Origin: Simiduia agarivorans SA1 = DSM 21679
Lineage (GTDB): Bacteria; Pseudomonadota; Gammaproteobacteria; Pseudomonadales; Cellvibrionaceae
Assembly: GCF_000305785.2 (NCBI RefSeq)
Contig: NC_018868.3
Location: 1,536,001-1,600,000 of the forward strand
Direction of reading: 5' to 3'
DNA length: 64,000 nt
Each line of letters opens with the position of its first letter. Within the stretch, counting starts at the first letter, position 1. The translations under genes and the position numbers were made by a program. Below are positions 17,133 through 25,321 of the stretch, one piece after another. The notes under the pieces are model-generated. The model was not told the origin of the DNA and searched no databases. It was given only the letters and a program-made list of their open reading frames with translations.

Positions 17133-18725
17133 TTATTGTTCGTTAATGTGTTGTGCGGCTTTGCGCGCGGTGAGCACGCAGCCGGCCAGAAAAGTGCCTT
17201 CGAGCGAGCGCTTGCCACTGGCGCCGCCGCCACCAAAGCCGGCGGCTTCACCGATTGCGTACAAACCGGCAATGGGTTCGCCGGTACCGGTGAGCACCCG
17301 GCTGTGTAAATCGGTCTGGATCCCCCCCAGGCTTTTGCGCGAAATCAACCGGCAGCGAATCGCGATCAGCGGGCCCCGGCGCGGGTCGGTAATGGGCGCA
17401 GGCTTGACCGTGCGCAGCCGGTCTGGCCGCCAGGCGCGGGCGTGATTGATGCGCCGGATCTGGTCGTCGTCCTGCAGGTGCGGTGGTCGCGCAGTCATCT
17501 GGTCCCAGTGCGCCACGGAGGCCTTGACCTTGTGGACCTGCACCGGCATTTCAGGCGTGAGCGCCTGCATCTTTGCCACCAGTTCATCCAGCGAATCGGC
17601 CACGAGGAAGTCTTCGCATTCCTCCAGCATCTGTTGCACCAGCGCGTGATTGCCGCGCAGGGTCTGCCAGAGAAATTTAACCAGTTTGTGATCGCGGATG
17701 GCCGGGTTATGTTCGGCACCGGATACCGCCAGTTCGTGCGCGGCGATGTGCCAGTTGAGCAGCTGCCAGGTGTGCGGGTGGTGACTGACCTGTTCACAGA
17801 GAAAATTGGTGTCAAACCCCGTCACCAGCGGCACCGGCCCGAGCCGGTCGCCCTGCTCGTCCAGCCAAAGGGCCGATTTGCACGGAATCAGGCTGAGACC
17901 ATGGCCGTCGAAGTGCGGGCGGGGGTGACTCACGCCTGCCGCGTAGTTCCACATATCACTCACATGACTGATGCGCCCCCCCAGCGCCGCCACGCGCTCG
18001 TGGATCTGCCCGTCGGCAAAAGGATGGGCGCCATTGAGCAGCTGCGCCTGCGCGGCTTTACCCCAATGCGCTGGCCAATGCTTTATGACTTGTTGTACTG
18101 AACCATTGATGCCGCCGGTAGCCACCAGCGTGCGTTGCGCATTCACCCGGAATGCATTGCCCTCACCATCCACACCGGTGACGCCCACCACGCCGTGCTG
18201 GTCTGGAATGAATTCAGTGGCGGTATGTTGGTGTAACCACTGCACATGGGATTCAAAGGGTCTGAGTGCGTTCAGCAACGCCTCCACCAGCCCCAGGCCC
18301 GCGCCCCACAGCACGTGGTAGCGAGGCAGGCTATTGCCGGGTACAAAGAGGCCTCGCTCAACCCAGTTCACCGCCGGCATGAACTTCAGCCCCAGCGACC
18401 TGAGCCAATCATAAATAACGGGCCGACTTTCCTGCACATAAGCCTGTGCCCAGGCTTTGGGCCAGTGATCGTACTGCGAAAATTCGGCAAACGAGGCCCA
18501 ATCGTTATAGGCAATCGCGGGCGTATCCGGCACCCCCATGCGGCGCTGTTCGGGCGTGCCCACCAGCGCCATGCCACCAAAAGCCCAGCGCGCCAGACCG
18601 CCAATGCGCTCGTGCGTATCCCGGTCCACAATCGTCACCTGCCGGCCGGCACGCGCTAATTCCAGCGCCGCCACCAGCCCTGCCACGCCACCGCCAATAA
18701 TCAGGTTATCTGTCCGATATTCCAT
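17133..18725 (-). CDS. FAD-binding dehydrogenase, fumarate reductase/3-ketosteroid dehydrogenase-like
   Basis: A 530-residue flavoprotein. The N-terminal dinucleotide-binding motif is NLIIGGGVAGLVAALELARAG. The C-terminal FAD-contact segment GLYAIGEAAGFGGGGASG and a fumarate-reductase-like middle domain place it in the COG3573-type group of FAD-binding dehydrogenases. It may oxidise or reduce a ketosteroid, enone or similar substrate (inference). It is the first gene of an operon with the ThDP enzyme, and divergent from a LuxR-type regulator 76 bases away that may control it. No signal peptide is present. Confidence 0.8.
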   Translation of the reverse strand: MEYRTDNLIIGGGVAGLVAALELARAGRQVTIVDRDTHERIGGLARWAFGGMALVGTPEQRRMGVPDTPAIAYNDWASFAEFSQYDHWPKAWAQAYVQESRPVIYDWLRSLGLKFMPAVNWVERGLFVPGNSLPRYHVLWGAGLGLVEALLNALRPFESHVQWLHQHTATEFIPDQHGVVGVTGVDGEGNAFRVNAQRTLVATGGINGSVQQVIKHWPAHWGKAAQAQLLNGAHPFADGQIHERVAALGGRISHVSDMWNYAAGVSHPRPHFDGHGLSLIPCKSALWLDEQGDRLGPVPLVTGFDTNFLCEQVSHHPHTWQLLNWHIAAHELAVSGAEHNPAIRDHKLVKFLWQTLRGNHALVQQMLEECEDFLVADSLDELVAKMQALTPEMPVQVHKVKASVAHWDQMTARPPHLQDDDQIRRINHARAWRPDRLRTVKPAPITDPRRGPLIAIRCRLISRKSLGGIQTDLHSRVLTGTGEPIAGLYAIGEAAGFGGGGASGKRSLEGTFLAGCVLTARKAAQHINEQ

Positions 18726-18741
18726 CGCCCGCCACTATGGG

Positions 18742-18752
18742 TTAGTGTGAAT
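18742..18752. promoter_or_regulatory. Shared TTAGTGTGAAT motif in the FAD-dehydrogenase/LuxR intergenic region
   Basis: TTAGTGTGAAT occurs here and again at 21218-21228 upstream of the PuuA-like gene, in the same orientation relative to the two minus-strand genes. A partial copy in reverse (ATTCACTAA) lies at 18794-18802. It could be a regulator site common to both promoters. The evidence is only this repeat. Confidence 0.3.
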
Positions 18753-18801
18753 CCTGATTGTGGGCCAGTCCCACCGGCTTAACGATAGTAAAAATTCACT
18801 A

Positions 18802-19761
18802 ATGCCCCAGCTCGACGCCCTCATTGCCCGCCTCTACCGCGCCACGGCCGACGTGCCCGCCAGCGATTTCCGTACCTGGGCACTGGAAGCCGTGCGCTCG
18901 GAAATCCCGTTTGATGGCGCTGTCTGGGGCACGGGTCACGTGAGTGCATTGCATTTTCACACCCGCACCTGCCTGCAGGTAGACGAAGCGCTGTTCGACG
19001 ATTTGCTCGCACTCAAACACCTCAACCCCATTGGGCACTTTTTTTCCGCCGACAATCTGGTGCCCGGCCAACAACCGCCGGCAGACTTACGCGCCCGATT
19101 CGGGCAGGCGATTTCCATGGCCGACCTGATCGATGACGCACACTTTTACGATTCAGACATTTACCGGCTTTGCTTCCAACCACGCGGTATCGAGCGGATT
19201 CTGAGCTCGTTGCATTTTCACGACCGCACCGGTATTTACACGCTGTTGAGCTTGTACCGGTTTGACCGCGACTACCCCTTCACTGACGCCGAAAAAGCGC
19301 TGCAACAGCAACTGCTGTTTCATTTACTGGAAAGCGAACGCCATGCCTTTGACCTGCGCCTGAAAGCCTCTGAACCGCAACCCGGCGAGCAATTTGCGCT
19401 GGTAGACGAAGCGGGCCATTACCATCAGGCCAGTGTGGAATTTCTGGATCTTTTACCCGACAAAAGCCAATTGCCGTTTCTACCGGCCAGCGCGCCGGCA
19501 CAGTTCGGTTCGCTGCGGGTGCGCATCGAACGCGAGGGTGAATTGTGGGTGGTGGGACTCAGGCCCGAGCAACTGTGGGATCAATTGACCGAGCGGGAAA
19601 TGCAGGTGGTCAACGGCGTGGCGTCAGGCAAAACCTTCAAAACCATTGGCAAAGAAATTCAGCTTTCACCTTCCACCGTGGCCAATCATTTATACCGGGT
19701 GTATCGCAAACTCGGGCTCAGCAGCCGCAACCAATTGCTTGCGTTGATGCAGACGACATAG
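18802..19761 (+). CDS. LuxR-type transcriptional regulator
   Basis: A 319-residue regulator. The N-terminal 240 residues have no domain I can name. The C-terminal GerE/LuxR helix-turn-helix (LTEREMQVVNGVASGKTFKTI then LSPSTVANHLYRVYRKLG) covers the last 65 residues. ATG at 18802 is chosen; GTG at 18760 would add 14 residues. The SD is weak in both cases. It is divergent from the FAD-dehydrogenase/ThDP operon, suggesting local control of that operon. It resembles the other LuxR-type protein at 21271-22110 only in layout. Confidence 0.8.
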   Translation: MPQLDALIARLYRATADVPASDFRTWALEAVRSEIPFDGAVWGTGHVSALHFHTRTCLQVDEALFDDLLALKHLNPIGHFFSADNLVPGQQPPADLRARFGQAISMADLIDDAHFYDSDIYRLCFQPRGIERILSSLHFHDRTGIYTLLSLYRFDRDYPFTDAEKALQQQLLFHLLESERHAFDLRLKASEPQPGEQFALVDEAGHYHQASVEFLDLLPDKSQLPFLPASAPAQFGSLRVRIEREGELWVVGLRPEQLWDQLTEREMQVVNGVASGKTFKTIGKEIQLSPSTVANHLYRVYRKLGLSSRNQLLALMQTT

Positions 19762-19789
19762 AAAAACGGCGCCCTGGGGCGCCGTTTTT
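19762..19789. terminator. Bidirectional terminator between LuxR-type gene and PuuA-like gene
   Basis: A perfect 12-bp stem (AAAAACGGCGCC with GGCGCCGTTTTT) encloses the loop CTGG. A and T runs on either side serve both convergent genes. Confidence 0.92.
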
Positions 19790-19802
19790 ATTCTGTCTGG
19801 AA

Positions 19803-21176
19803 TCAGAACGCCAGTAAATAAGCGTCGTACTCCATGCGCGTAACCGTGTGCCGGAATTCGTTCAGCTCCTGACGTTTGGAGGCCAGGTAAGCACGCTGCA
19901 GCGATTCGCCCAGGTATTCGCGTACAAACTGCGAACGTTCAAAGGCGTTGAGCGAATCGGGCCAGTACACGGGCAGGCTCGATGTCATCTGTGAGTAGGC
20001 ATCGCCTTCCATTGCGGCGGTCGGCATACTTTTCTTCACAATGCCGTCATAGGCGCCGGCCAGAATCGCGGCCAGTACCAGGTACGGGTTGGCATCGGCG
20101 CCACTTACGCGGTGCTCAATCCGGGTCGCCGCATAGTCATCGCTGGGAATGCGCAGCGCAACGGTGCGGTTTTCATAGCCCCAGGTGGGCGCCATGGGCG
20201 CGTAAGAACCGGGCTGGAACCGACGGTAGGAGTTAAAGTTAGGCGCATAAATCGCCATGGTTTCCACCATGGTGGATTGCACACCGGCAATGGCGTGCAT
20301 CAATGCTTCCGAACCTTCTTCGGTTTCATTGTTGAAAATGTTGTTGCCCGCATCATCCAGAATACTGAAATGCACGTGCATACCATTACCGGCCATATCG
20401 CCAAACGGCTTGGCCATGAACGAGGCGCTCAGGTCGTGGCGACGGGCCACGCTTTTGATCACCCGCTTCAGCATCATGGCGTGATCAGCAGCGCTGATCG
20501 GGTCATCTTCGTGGTGCAGGTTGATTTCATACTGCGCAGGCGCAAATTCCTTCACCAGCGTATCCACGGGCACGCCCAGGGTTTCGCAGGCCTCGCGCAT
20601 TTCGTGGAAGGCCTCTTCGTATTCCTGCATCAGGTCCAGACTGTAAGGCTGACCACCAATGGGGTAGTCGGCATTGGCGTCGGAGCCTGCATGCACCGGC
20701 CGGCCGGCAGAGTCACGCTTTTCTTCCAGCAGGTAGAATTCCAGCTCGATCGCCACCACCGGGGTCAGACCGATGGCCTTGAACTTCTGTACCACCTGGT
20801 CGAGCACCACACGCGGATCGCCAACGTAGGGCGTTTCATCCAGGTCGGCCATGTGCACGAACATCTGCCCCATGGGGCGGTCGGTCCAGGGCACCCGCGA
20901 CAGGCTGGAGGCCACCGGCAGGCAAATCCCGTCGGCATCGCCATCATCAAACGCCACTCCGGGCGCGTCGCGCCCCCAGATGTCAAAATTGAGTGTGGTG
21001 ACCGGCAGCTTCAGGCCGCCTTTGAATGCCTTCAGCAGGTTGTCCCGGGGCAGCCATTTGCCGCGCAATACGCCGTTAATATCGGGCAACAGCACTTCAA
21101 TGGTTTCAATATCGGGGTTTTGCTCCAGAAATTTTTTCGCTATTTCCAGATCGTTAGCGTTGCTAGGGCCAAGCAT
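19803..21176 (-). CDS. puuA: Glutamine synthetase family protein, gamma-glutamylputrescine synthetase-like
   Basis: A 457-residue enzyme of the glutamine synthetase fold: beta-grasp N-terminus (IETIEVLLPDINGVLRGKWLP), then the catalytic core with VAIELEFYLLE, GNGMHVHFSI, NFNSYRRFQPGSYAPM and RIEHRVSGADANPY. These replace the GlnA signatures in the way seen in PuuA-type enzymes, which ligate glutamate to putrescine or related amines using ATP. The ATG at 21176 is preferred because GGAGAAGG lies directly upstream; ATG at 21188 is also possible. It is flanked by LuxR-type genes, with a class III aminotransferase nearby, which fits amine catabolism. The rest of the Puu pathway (puuB, puuC, puuD) is not in the window, so the substrate remains an inference. 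Confidence 0.78.
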   Translation of the reverse strand: MLGPSNANDLEIAKKFLEQNPDIETIEVLLPDINGVLRGKWLPRDNLLKAFKGGLKLPVTTLNFDIWGRDAPGVAFDDGDADGICLPVASSLSRVPWTDRPMGQMFVHMADLDETPYVGDPRVVLDQVVQKFKAIGLTPVVAIELEFYLLEEKRDSAGRPVHAGSDANADYPIGGQPYSLDLMQEYEEAFHEMREACETLGVPVDTLVKEFAPAQYEINLHHEDDPISAADHAMMLKRVIKSVARRHDLSASFMAKPFGDMAGNGMHVHFSILDDAGNNIFNNETEEGSEALMHAIAGVQSTMVETMAIYAPNFNSYRRFQPGSYAPMAPTWGYENRTVALRIPSDDYAATRIEHRVSGADANPYLVLAAILAGAYDGIVKKSMPTAAMEGDAYSQMTSSLPVYWPDSLNAFERSQFVREYLGESLQRAYLASKRQELNEFRHTVTRMEYDAYLLAF

Positions 21177-21217
21177 GACCTTCTCCATCCGGCGCACAAT
21201 AGGCGCTTTCGTTACTC

Positions 21218-21228
21218 TTAGTGTGAAT
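21218..21228. promoter_or_regulatory. Shared TTAGTGTGAAT motif upstream of puuA-like gene
   Basis: Second copy of the 11-base motif found at 18742-18752. It lies 42 bases upstream of the chosen start, where a promoter or operator would be expected. Confidence 0.3.
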
Positions 21229-21270
21229 TTAGTAAATTTTTTGGTGTCGCGTGACGAAATATTCAAGCTT

Positions 21271-22110
21271 CTACAGGTGTTTGTTCGCCCCTTGATGACC
21301 AAAATAGCCGCGCAGCGGGTCTTGGTTTGGTGCTGCGTCAAAACAGCCAAGTGAATTGATGAAGAGGGAGAAGACCTCGGACTGTGAGCTCACATCCAGC
21401 TTCTGGTATATGTTCTTGCGGTGCCGCCGCAGGGTTTCGGTGGAAATACCGAGCTTATCGGCGGCAAACCGGGTGGCGTAGCCACCCAGCATCAATTCGA
21501 GCACATCGCGCTCTCGCGCGGTCAACAGGGATTCTCCGAACAGGCCCACAGCCTTGCGAACCCCTGCTTCAATGCTGGGCTTGGCCTTGCGCACCAGGGT
21601 GGCGTGTTGGCGCAGGAGCTGAACTACCATGGGGCTGCAGGCACGCAGCTGGTCCAGTTCGGCATCGCTGAAATGGGTGCCGGAGCGGGAACGCATCAGG
21701 CACAGGTGCAAGCGGGTCTGCTCGTCTACCTGAGCCACAAAGACCACCTCATCGCACACATCCTGGCCATCGTAGTACTCGGAACGGGCAGAATTGGCAG
21801 CTGCGCGCCAATGGCTCAGGCCGGTGCCCAGATCACCGTTGCGGGAAAGCCGGTAGAACGGGTCCTGCCGGAAGGCGCCGGCGACGTATTCCTCCACCTG
21901 CTGCTCGCGGCGGGCGCCGTTAAGCCGGTGGAACACCACCACGGGCTCGGGTTTGTCGCGGGTGTATTGCCACACCTGCGGGTAGTCGATGGGCAGGGTG
22001 GCGGAAAGCGCATCCACCAGTGCACTGTAAAAGTCAGAGGTTCCAAGACAGGCAACTGCCGTTGCCATTTCACGATTCCAGACTTCAAGGGCCTGTGTGT
22101 GCAGAGTCAT
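21271..22110 (-). CDS. LuxR-type transcriptional regulator
   Basis: A 279-residue regulator with an unassigned N-terminal sensory region (about 1-200) and a C-terminal GerE helix-turn-helix (LTARERDVLELMLGGYATRFA, then GISTETLRRHRKNIYQKLDV). It sits immediately upstream of the PuuA-like gene, on the same strand and separated by 94 bases, and divergent from the GntR gene. This is consistent with control of amine catabolism (inference). ATG at 22110 is chosen; a GTG further upstream would add eight residues. Confidence 0.8.
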   Translation of the reverse strand: MTLHTQALEVWNREMATAVACLGTSDFYSALVDALSATLPIDYPQVWQYTRDKPEPVVVFHRLNGARREQQVEEYVAGAFRQDPFYRLSRNGDLGTGLSHWRAAANSARSEYYDGQDVCDEVVFVAQVDEQTRLHLCLMRSRSGTHFSDAELDQLRACSPMVVQLLRQHATLVRKAKPSIEAGVRKAVGLFGESLLTARERDVLELMLGGYATRFAADKLGISTETLRRHRKNIYQKLDVSSQSEVFSLFINSLGCFDAAPNQDPLRGYFGHQGANKHL

Positions 22111-22273
22111 TGTTAAACAGGGCTTGGGGCCCACACCTCGTTCGGTCGCTGATTTGTGCCTGTTAAAACAGAATAATTATTCTATTTTGAGGCTGCAAGT
22201 TTTTACGTTGGTATCAATTCACCCAGCTGCAAACCTGCATCCCACTTGTTATCACCCTGGGCTTGCCAAAAAA

Positions 22274-22283
22274 TGTGATCACA
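22274..22283. promoter_or_regulatory. Palindromic operator TGTGATCACA upstream of the GntR gene
   Basis: A perfect 10-bp palindrome 33 bases before the GntR start. The same palindrome lies upstream of the aminotransferase (23043-23056). GntR/FCD regulators bind short palindromes of this kind, so autoregulation is likely (inference). It is not a CRP site, because the two TGTGA/TCACA halves are directly joined rather than separated by six bases. Confidence 0.6.
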
Positions 22284-22315
22284 AATACGATATTGACCAT
22301 AATCTACTCGCCCGA

Positions 22316-23011
22316 ATGAAACAAGTCAAATGCGCTATGGCCGATAACCTCCCCCCGTTCAAAACCCAGCAGGAGCGCGTCTACTTCCAGCTCCGCGAAG
22401 CCATATTGTGTGGCCGCTTTGTACCCGGCCGGGCGGTGACCTTGCGCGGCATTGCCGACATGCTCGACGTCAGCCCCATGCCCGTGCGCGAAGCCCTGCG
22501 CCGTCTGACGGCCGAAAATGCCCTGACCCTGCAGGACAACCGGCGCGTCGCCGTGCCGCAGATGACCGCCGACAAGCTCGCGCAAATCGTGGAAGCCCGC
22601 GTGGCACTGGAAACACAAGCGGCGCTGCGGGCCTTGCCGCACATGACCGAACAGCACCTGCAGCACTTAATTACCCTCGATGATCAGGTCACTGAAGCGA
22701 TCAAGGTACAGGATGCCGAGGCCTACATTCGCACCAACCTGGAATTTCACGCCAGTATGTACCGGTGCGGGCCCAATGACGTACTGATGCCGTTGATTGA
22801 AAGCCTGTGGCTACAGAGCGCGCCTTTTATGCGACTTGTGCTAAACCGTATAGGGCTGGGGTATATCACCGACCGCCATGTACAGGCCACGGATGCCATC
22901 GCCAGCCGCGACGCGCTTGCACTCAAGCTCGCTATCGCCAGCGACATCCGCGAGGGCATCGGTGCGCTCGGCCAGGAAGAGCTTGAGGCCGCCCTGTCCG
23001 GCGAGGACTAA
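22316..23011 (+). CDS. GntR family regulator, FCD (FadR) subfamily
   Basis: A 231-residue repressor-type regulator. The N-terminal winged helix (YFQLREAILCGRFVPGRAVTL, then LDVSPMPVREALRRLTAENAL) is followed by the all-helical FCD ligand-binding domain (about 85-220), including AYIRTNLEFHASMY and a late His in DRHVQATDAI, both metal/ligand-contact regions. ATG at 22316 is used; ATG at 22337 also fits and neither has a clear SD. It lies just upstream of the class III aminotransferase gene and shares the operator sequence with it, so it probably controls that gene and itself. Confidence 0.85.
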   Translation: MKQVKCAMADNLPPFKTQQERVYFQLREAILCGRFVPGRAVTLRGIADMLDVSPMPVREALRRLTAENALTLQDNRRVAVPQMTADKLAQIVEARVALETQAALRALPHMTEQHLQHLITLDDQVTEAIKVQDAEAYIRTNLEFHASMYRCGPNDVLMPLIESLWLQSAPFMRLVLNRIGLGYITDRHVQATDAIASRDALALKLAIASDIREGIGALGQEELEAALSGED

Positions 23012-23042
23012 CCCTCACAGGGGTGTTGCCAACCACACCAAA

Positions 23043-23056
23043 AATGTGATCACATT
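23043..23056. promoter_or_regulatory. Palindromic operator AATGTGATCACATT upstream of the aminotransferase
   Basis: A 14-bp perfect palindrome, 95 bases before the aminotransferase start and 31 bases after the GntR stop. Its core equals the site upstream of the GntR gene. Binding by the GntR protein is the simplest reading (inference). Confidence 0.65.
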
Positions 23057-23150
23057 ATGGTTATGACAGGGCAGCCGACGCTGCCCGCATGAGATTAACG
23101 CGCCTGCCGCCACAGCCGGCTGCGCTTTGCCAGCCACACTAGGAGGTTCC

Positions 23151-24524
23151 ATGAGCCAGGTCTACAAACAGCGCTCCACTGCCGAATGGCAATCCATGGA
23201 TGCGGGTCACTACCTGCACCCGTTCACCGACTTCGCCGACCAGATGGAGCGCGGCAGCCGCATTATCACCAAAGCGGAAGGCCCCTACATTTACACCAGC
23301 GAAGGCCAGAAGATTCTGGACGGTATGTCCGGCCTCTGGTGCTGCAACCTGGGCTACGGCCAGGAAGAAATCGTCAGCGCGGTGACCGAGCAGCTGCGCG
23401 AACTGCCGTTCTACAACAGTTTCTTCCAGTGCGCGCATCCGCCATCAATCGAACTGTCCACCAAGCTGGCAGAACTGGCGGCACCGCACATGAACAATGT
23501 GTTCTTCACCGGTTCAGGCTCTGAAGCCAACGACACGGTAATCCGCATGGTGCACCGCTACTGGGATCTGAAGGGCGAGCCGGATCGCAAGATCTTCATC
23601 AGCCGCCACAACGCCTACCACGGTTCCACCATCGGCGGCGCCAGCCTCGGTGGCATGGGTGGCATGCACAGCCAGTTCACCCGCCTGCCCTACGTTCATC
23701 ACGTAGACCAGCCTTACTGGTTCGGCGAAGGTGGCGACATGGACAAGGACGCGTTTGGCCTGAAAGCGGCGCAATCGCTTGAAACCAAGATTCTGGAACT
23801 GGGTGCCGACAAGGTAGCGGCCTTTATCGGCGAGCCCATTCAGGGTGCCGGTGGCGTGATTGTGCCGCCGGCCACCTACTGGCCTGAAATCCAGCGCATC
23901 TGCGACAAGTACGGCATTCTGCTGGTGACCGACGAAGTGATCTGTGGCTTCGGCCGCACCGGCCACTGGTTCGGCGCCGACTACTTCGGTGTGAAACCCG
24001 ACCTGATGCCCTTCGCCAAAGGCGTAACCAACGGCTACCAGCCATTGGGTGGCGTGATGGTAGGCGACCGCGTTGCCGGCGTACTGAAAAGCCAGGGCGG
24101 TGAATTCGCCCACGGCTACACCTACTCCGGTCACCCGGCCGCCTGCGCCGCCGCCCTGGCCACCATCAAGATTCTGGAGCGCGACAAGGTGCTGGAATCG
24201 GTGCGTGAAGGCAAAGGCAAGCTGCTGCAGGACAAACTCGCCACTCTGGCCGATCACCCGATCGTGGGCGAAGTGCGCGGCGTTGGTTTTGTGGCCGCGA
24301 TCGAGCTCACCAACGACAAGCAAGCCCGTACCCGCTTTGACGATAACTGCACCGCCGGCGCCCTGTGCCGTGCGGCGTGTATCGAGAGCGGCCTGGTGAT
24401 GCGCGCCGTGGGCGATACCATGATCATTGCCCCACCACTGACCATGACCGAAGCCCAGATCGACGAGCTGGTCACCAAAGCCCGCAAGGCACTGGATCTG
24501 ACCCAGCAGCGTCTGGGTAAATAA
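23151..24524 (+). CDS. Class III aminotransferase, putrescine/omega-amine:pyruvate type
   Basis: A 457-residue PLP enzyme. The PLP lysine is K290 in FAKGVTNGYQPLGG. The segments GSGSEANDTVIRMVHRYW, ISRHNAYHGST and VTDEVICGFGRTGHWFG belong to the class III fold. Overall it most resembles SpuC/omega-transaminases that move an amino group from putrescine or similar amines to pyruvate, but beta-alanine or another omega-amino acid is possible. The ATG at 23151 has a perfect AGGAGG 4 bases upstream. It is monocistronic with a strong terminator, preceded by a GntR regulator and its predicted operator. Confidence 0.85.
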   Translation: MSQVYKQRSTAEWQSMDAGHYLHPFTDFADQMERGSRIITKAEGPYIYTSEGQKILDGMSGLWCCNLGYGQEEIVSAVTEQLRELPFYNSFFQCAHPPSIELSTKLAELAAPHMNNVFFTGSGSEANDTVIRMVHRYWDLKGEPDRKIFISRHNAYHGSTIGGASLGGMGGMHSQFTRLPYVHHVDQPYWFGEGGDMDKDAFGLKAAQSLETKILELGADKVAAFIGEPIQGAGGVIVPPATYWPEIQRICDKYGILLVTDEVICGFGRTGHWFGADYFGVKPDLMPFAKGVTNGYQPLGGVMVGDRVAGVLKSQGGEFAHGYTYSGHPAACAAALATIKILERDKVLESVREGKGKLLQDKLATLADHPIVGEVRGVGFVAAIELTNDKQARTRFDDNCTAGALCRAACIESGLVMRAVGDTMIIAPPLTMTEAQIDELVTKARKALDLTQQRLGK

Positions 24525-24538
24525 CTTGCCCGTTGAAT

Positions 24539-24572
24539 AAAAAAAGCCCCGGTAAATCCGGGGCTTTTTTTT
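24539..24572 (+). terminator. Rho-independent terminator of the aminotransferase gene
   Basis: Stem GCCCCGG/CCGGGGC around the loop TAAAT, flanked by A and T runs (eight Ts follow). It lies 15 bases after the stop. Confidence 0.95.
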
Positions 24573-24660
24573 GGAGGACTTTCTGAATCCAGGTAACCGA
24601 CGAAACCCTTTTACCCGAACACTCGGGTTAACTAACGCTTCAGGGGCACCCAGTCAGACC

Positions 24661-25266
24661 TCAGATACCATCTGACGGTAACAAAGTTCTTGCCTTCACG
24701 TCGTCAGCATCTTTTTTGGCGAACACCGGCAGATAGTCTTCCTGCTTTTCCACTACGCTGGCGCGGTTTTTTTCAAACCACTGACGGGCGGCATCAGACA
24801 TTTCCACCCGCTTGGTTTTCTCCTGCCATTGTGCAAAGTTTTTATCCGCTGTATTGAAATCGGTGCTGCCATCGGCGCGCACAGGTTGCAGAGAAAAACG
24901 TGCTTTCCAGGCGCCCATACGCGGCGTTACCATCGCATAGTAGGTTTTTCCCGCCACCAGTTCGGCATTCATGAAATCCGCCGCTTCCGACACCACCATA
25001 AATTGGTAGTTGCCGGGTGCCACGTCATACACTACTTTGGTGTCATTTTCGATAATACCGATGAAATCAGTTTTGCCACCGGTCACATCATAGAGAGATG
25101 CACTGATCACATGGCCCAAAAAAGATGAGCGCATAAAGACCACTTGCGCCTTGTCGGCGGGTGCAGCCACCACTTCCTGATTACTGGCGACCTGCATAGG
25201 GTTAGTGCCAGCACAACCCACCAGTACCGCCAATGATGCTAAAACTAAAACTTTAAACAGTTTCAT
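24661..25266 (-). CDS. Lipoprotein of unknown function
   Basis: A 201-residue lipoprotein (lipobox LVGC, Cys18). The mature part has a conserved-looking beta domain (KAQVVFMRSSFLGHVISASL, then VAPGNYQFMVVSEAADFM and GKTYYAMV) resembling DUF2846-type proteins, and a charged C-terminal tail. AAGGA precedes the ATG at 25266. It lies downstream of the yceI-like gene, separated by a strong hairpin that contains the yceI stop codon. Confidence 0.75.
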   Translation of the reverse strand: MKLFKVLVLASLAVLVGCAGTNPMQVASNQEVVAAPADKAQVVFMRSSFLGHVISASLYDVTGGKTDFIGIIENDTKVVYDVAPGNYQFMVVSEAADFMNAELVAGKTYYAMVTPRMGAWKARFSLQPVRADGSTDFNTADKNFAQWQEKTKRVEMSDAARQWFEKNRASVVEKQEDYLPVFAKKDADDVKARTLLPSDGI

Positions 25267-25295
25267 AAAAATCCTTCTCTGAGTGTTGTGAATAA

Positions 25296-25321
25296 CCGCT
25301 AAGCGTCTCCACGCTTAGCGG
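25296..25321 (-). other. Perfect 11-bp hairpin containing the stop codon of the YceI gene
   Basis: CCGCTAAGCGT (25296-25306) pairs with 25311-25321 around the loop CTCC. The stop codon TAA of the YceI-like gene (25315-25317) lies inside one arm. Little U tract follows on the minus strand. It may be an mRNA-stability or partial terminator structure between yceI and the lipoprotein gene. Confidence 0.55.

Noticed and set aside
20112-21221. Open frame of 369 codons antisense to the PuuA-like gene
   Set aside because: The minus-strand gene matches glutamine synthetase signatures throughout; the His-rich antisense product is a shadow.
22274-23056. TGTGATCACA sites as CRP binding sites
   Set aside because: CRP needs TGTGA and TCACA separated by six bases; here the halves are directly joined.
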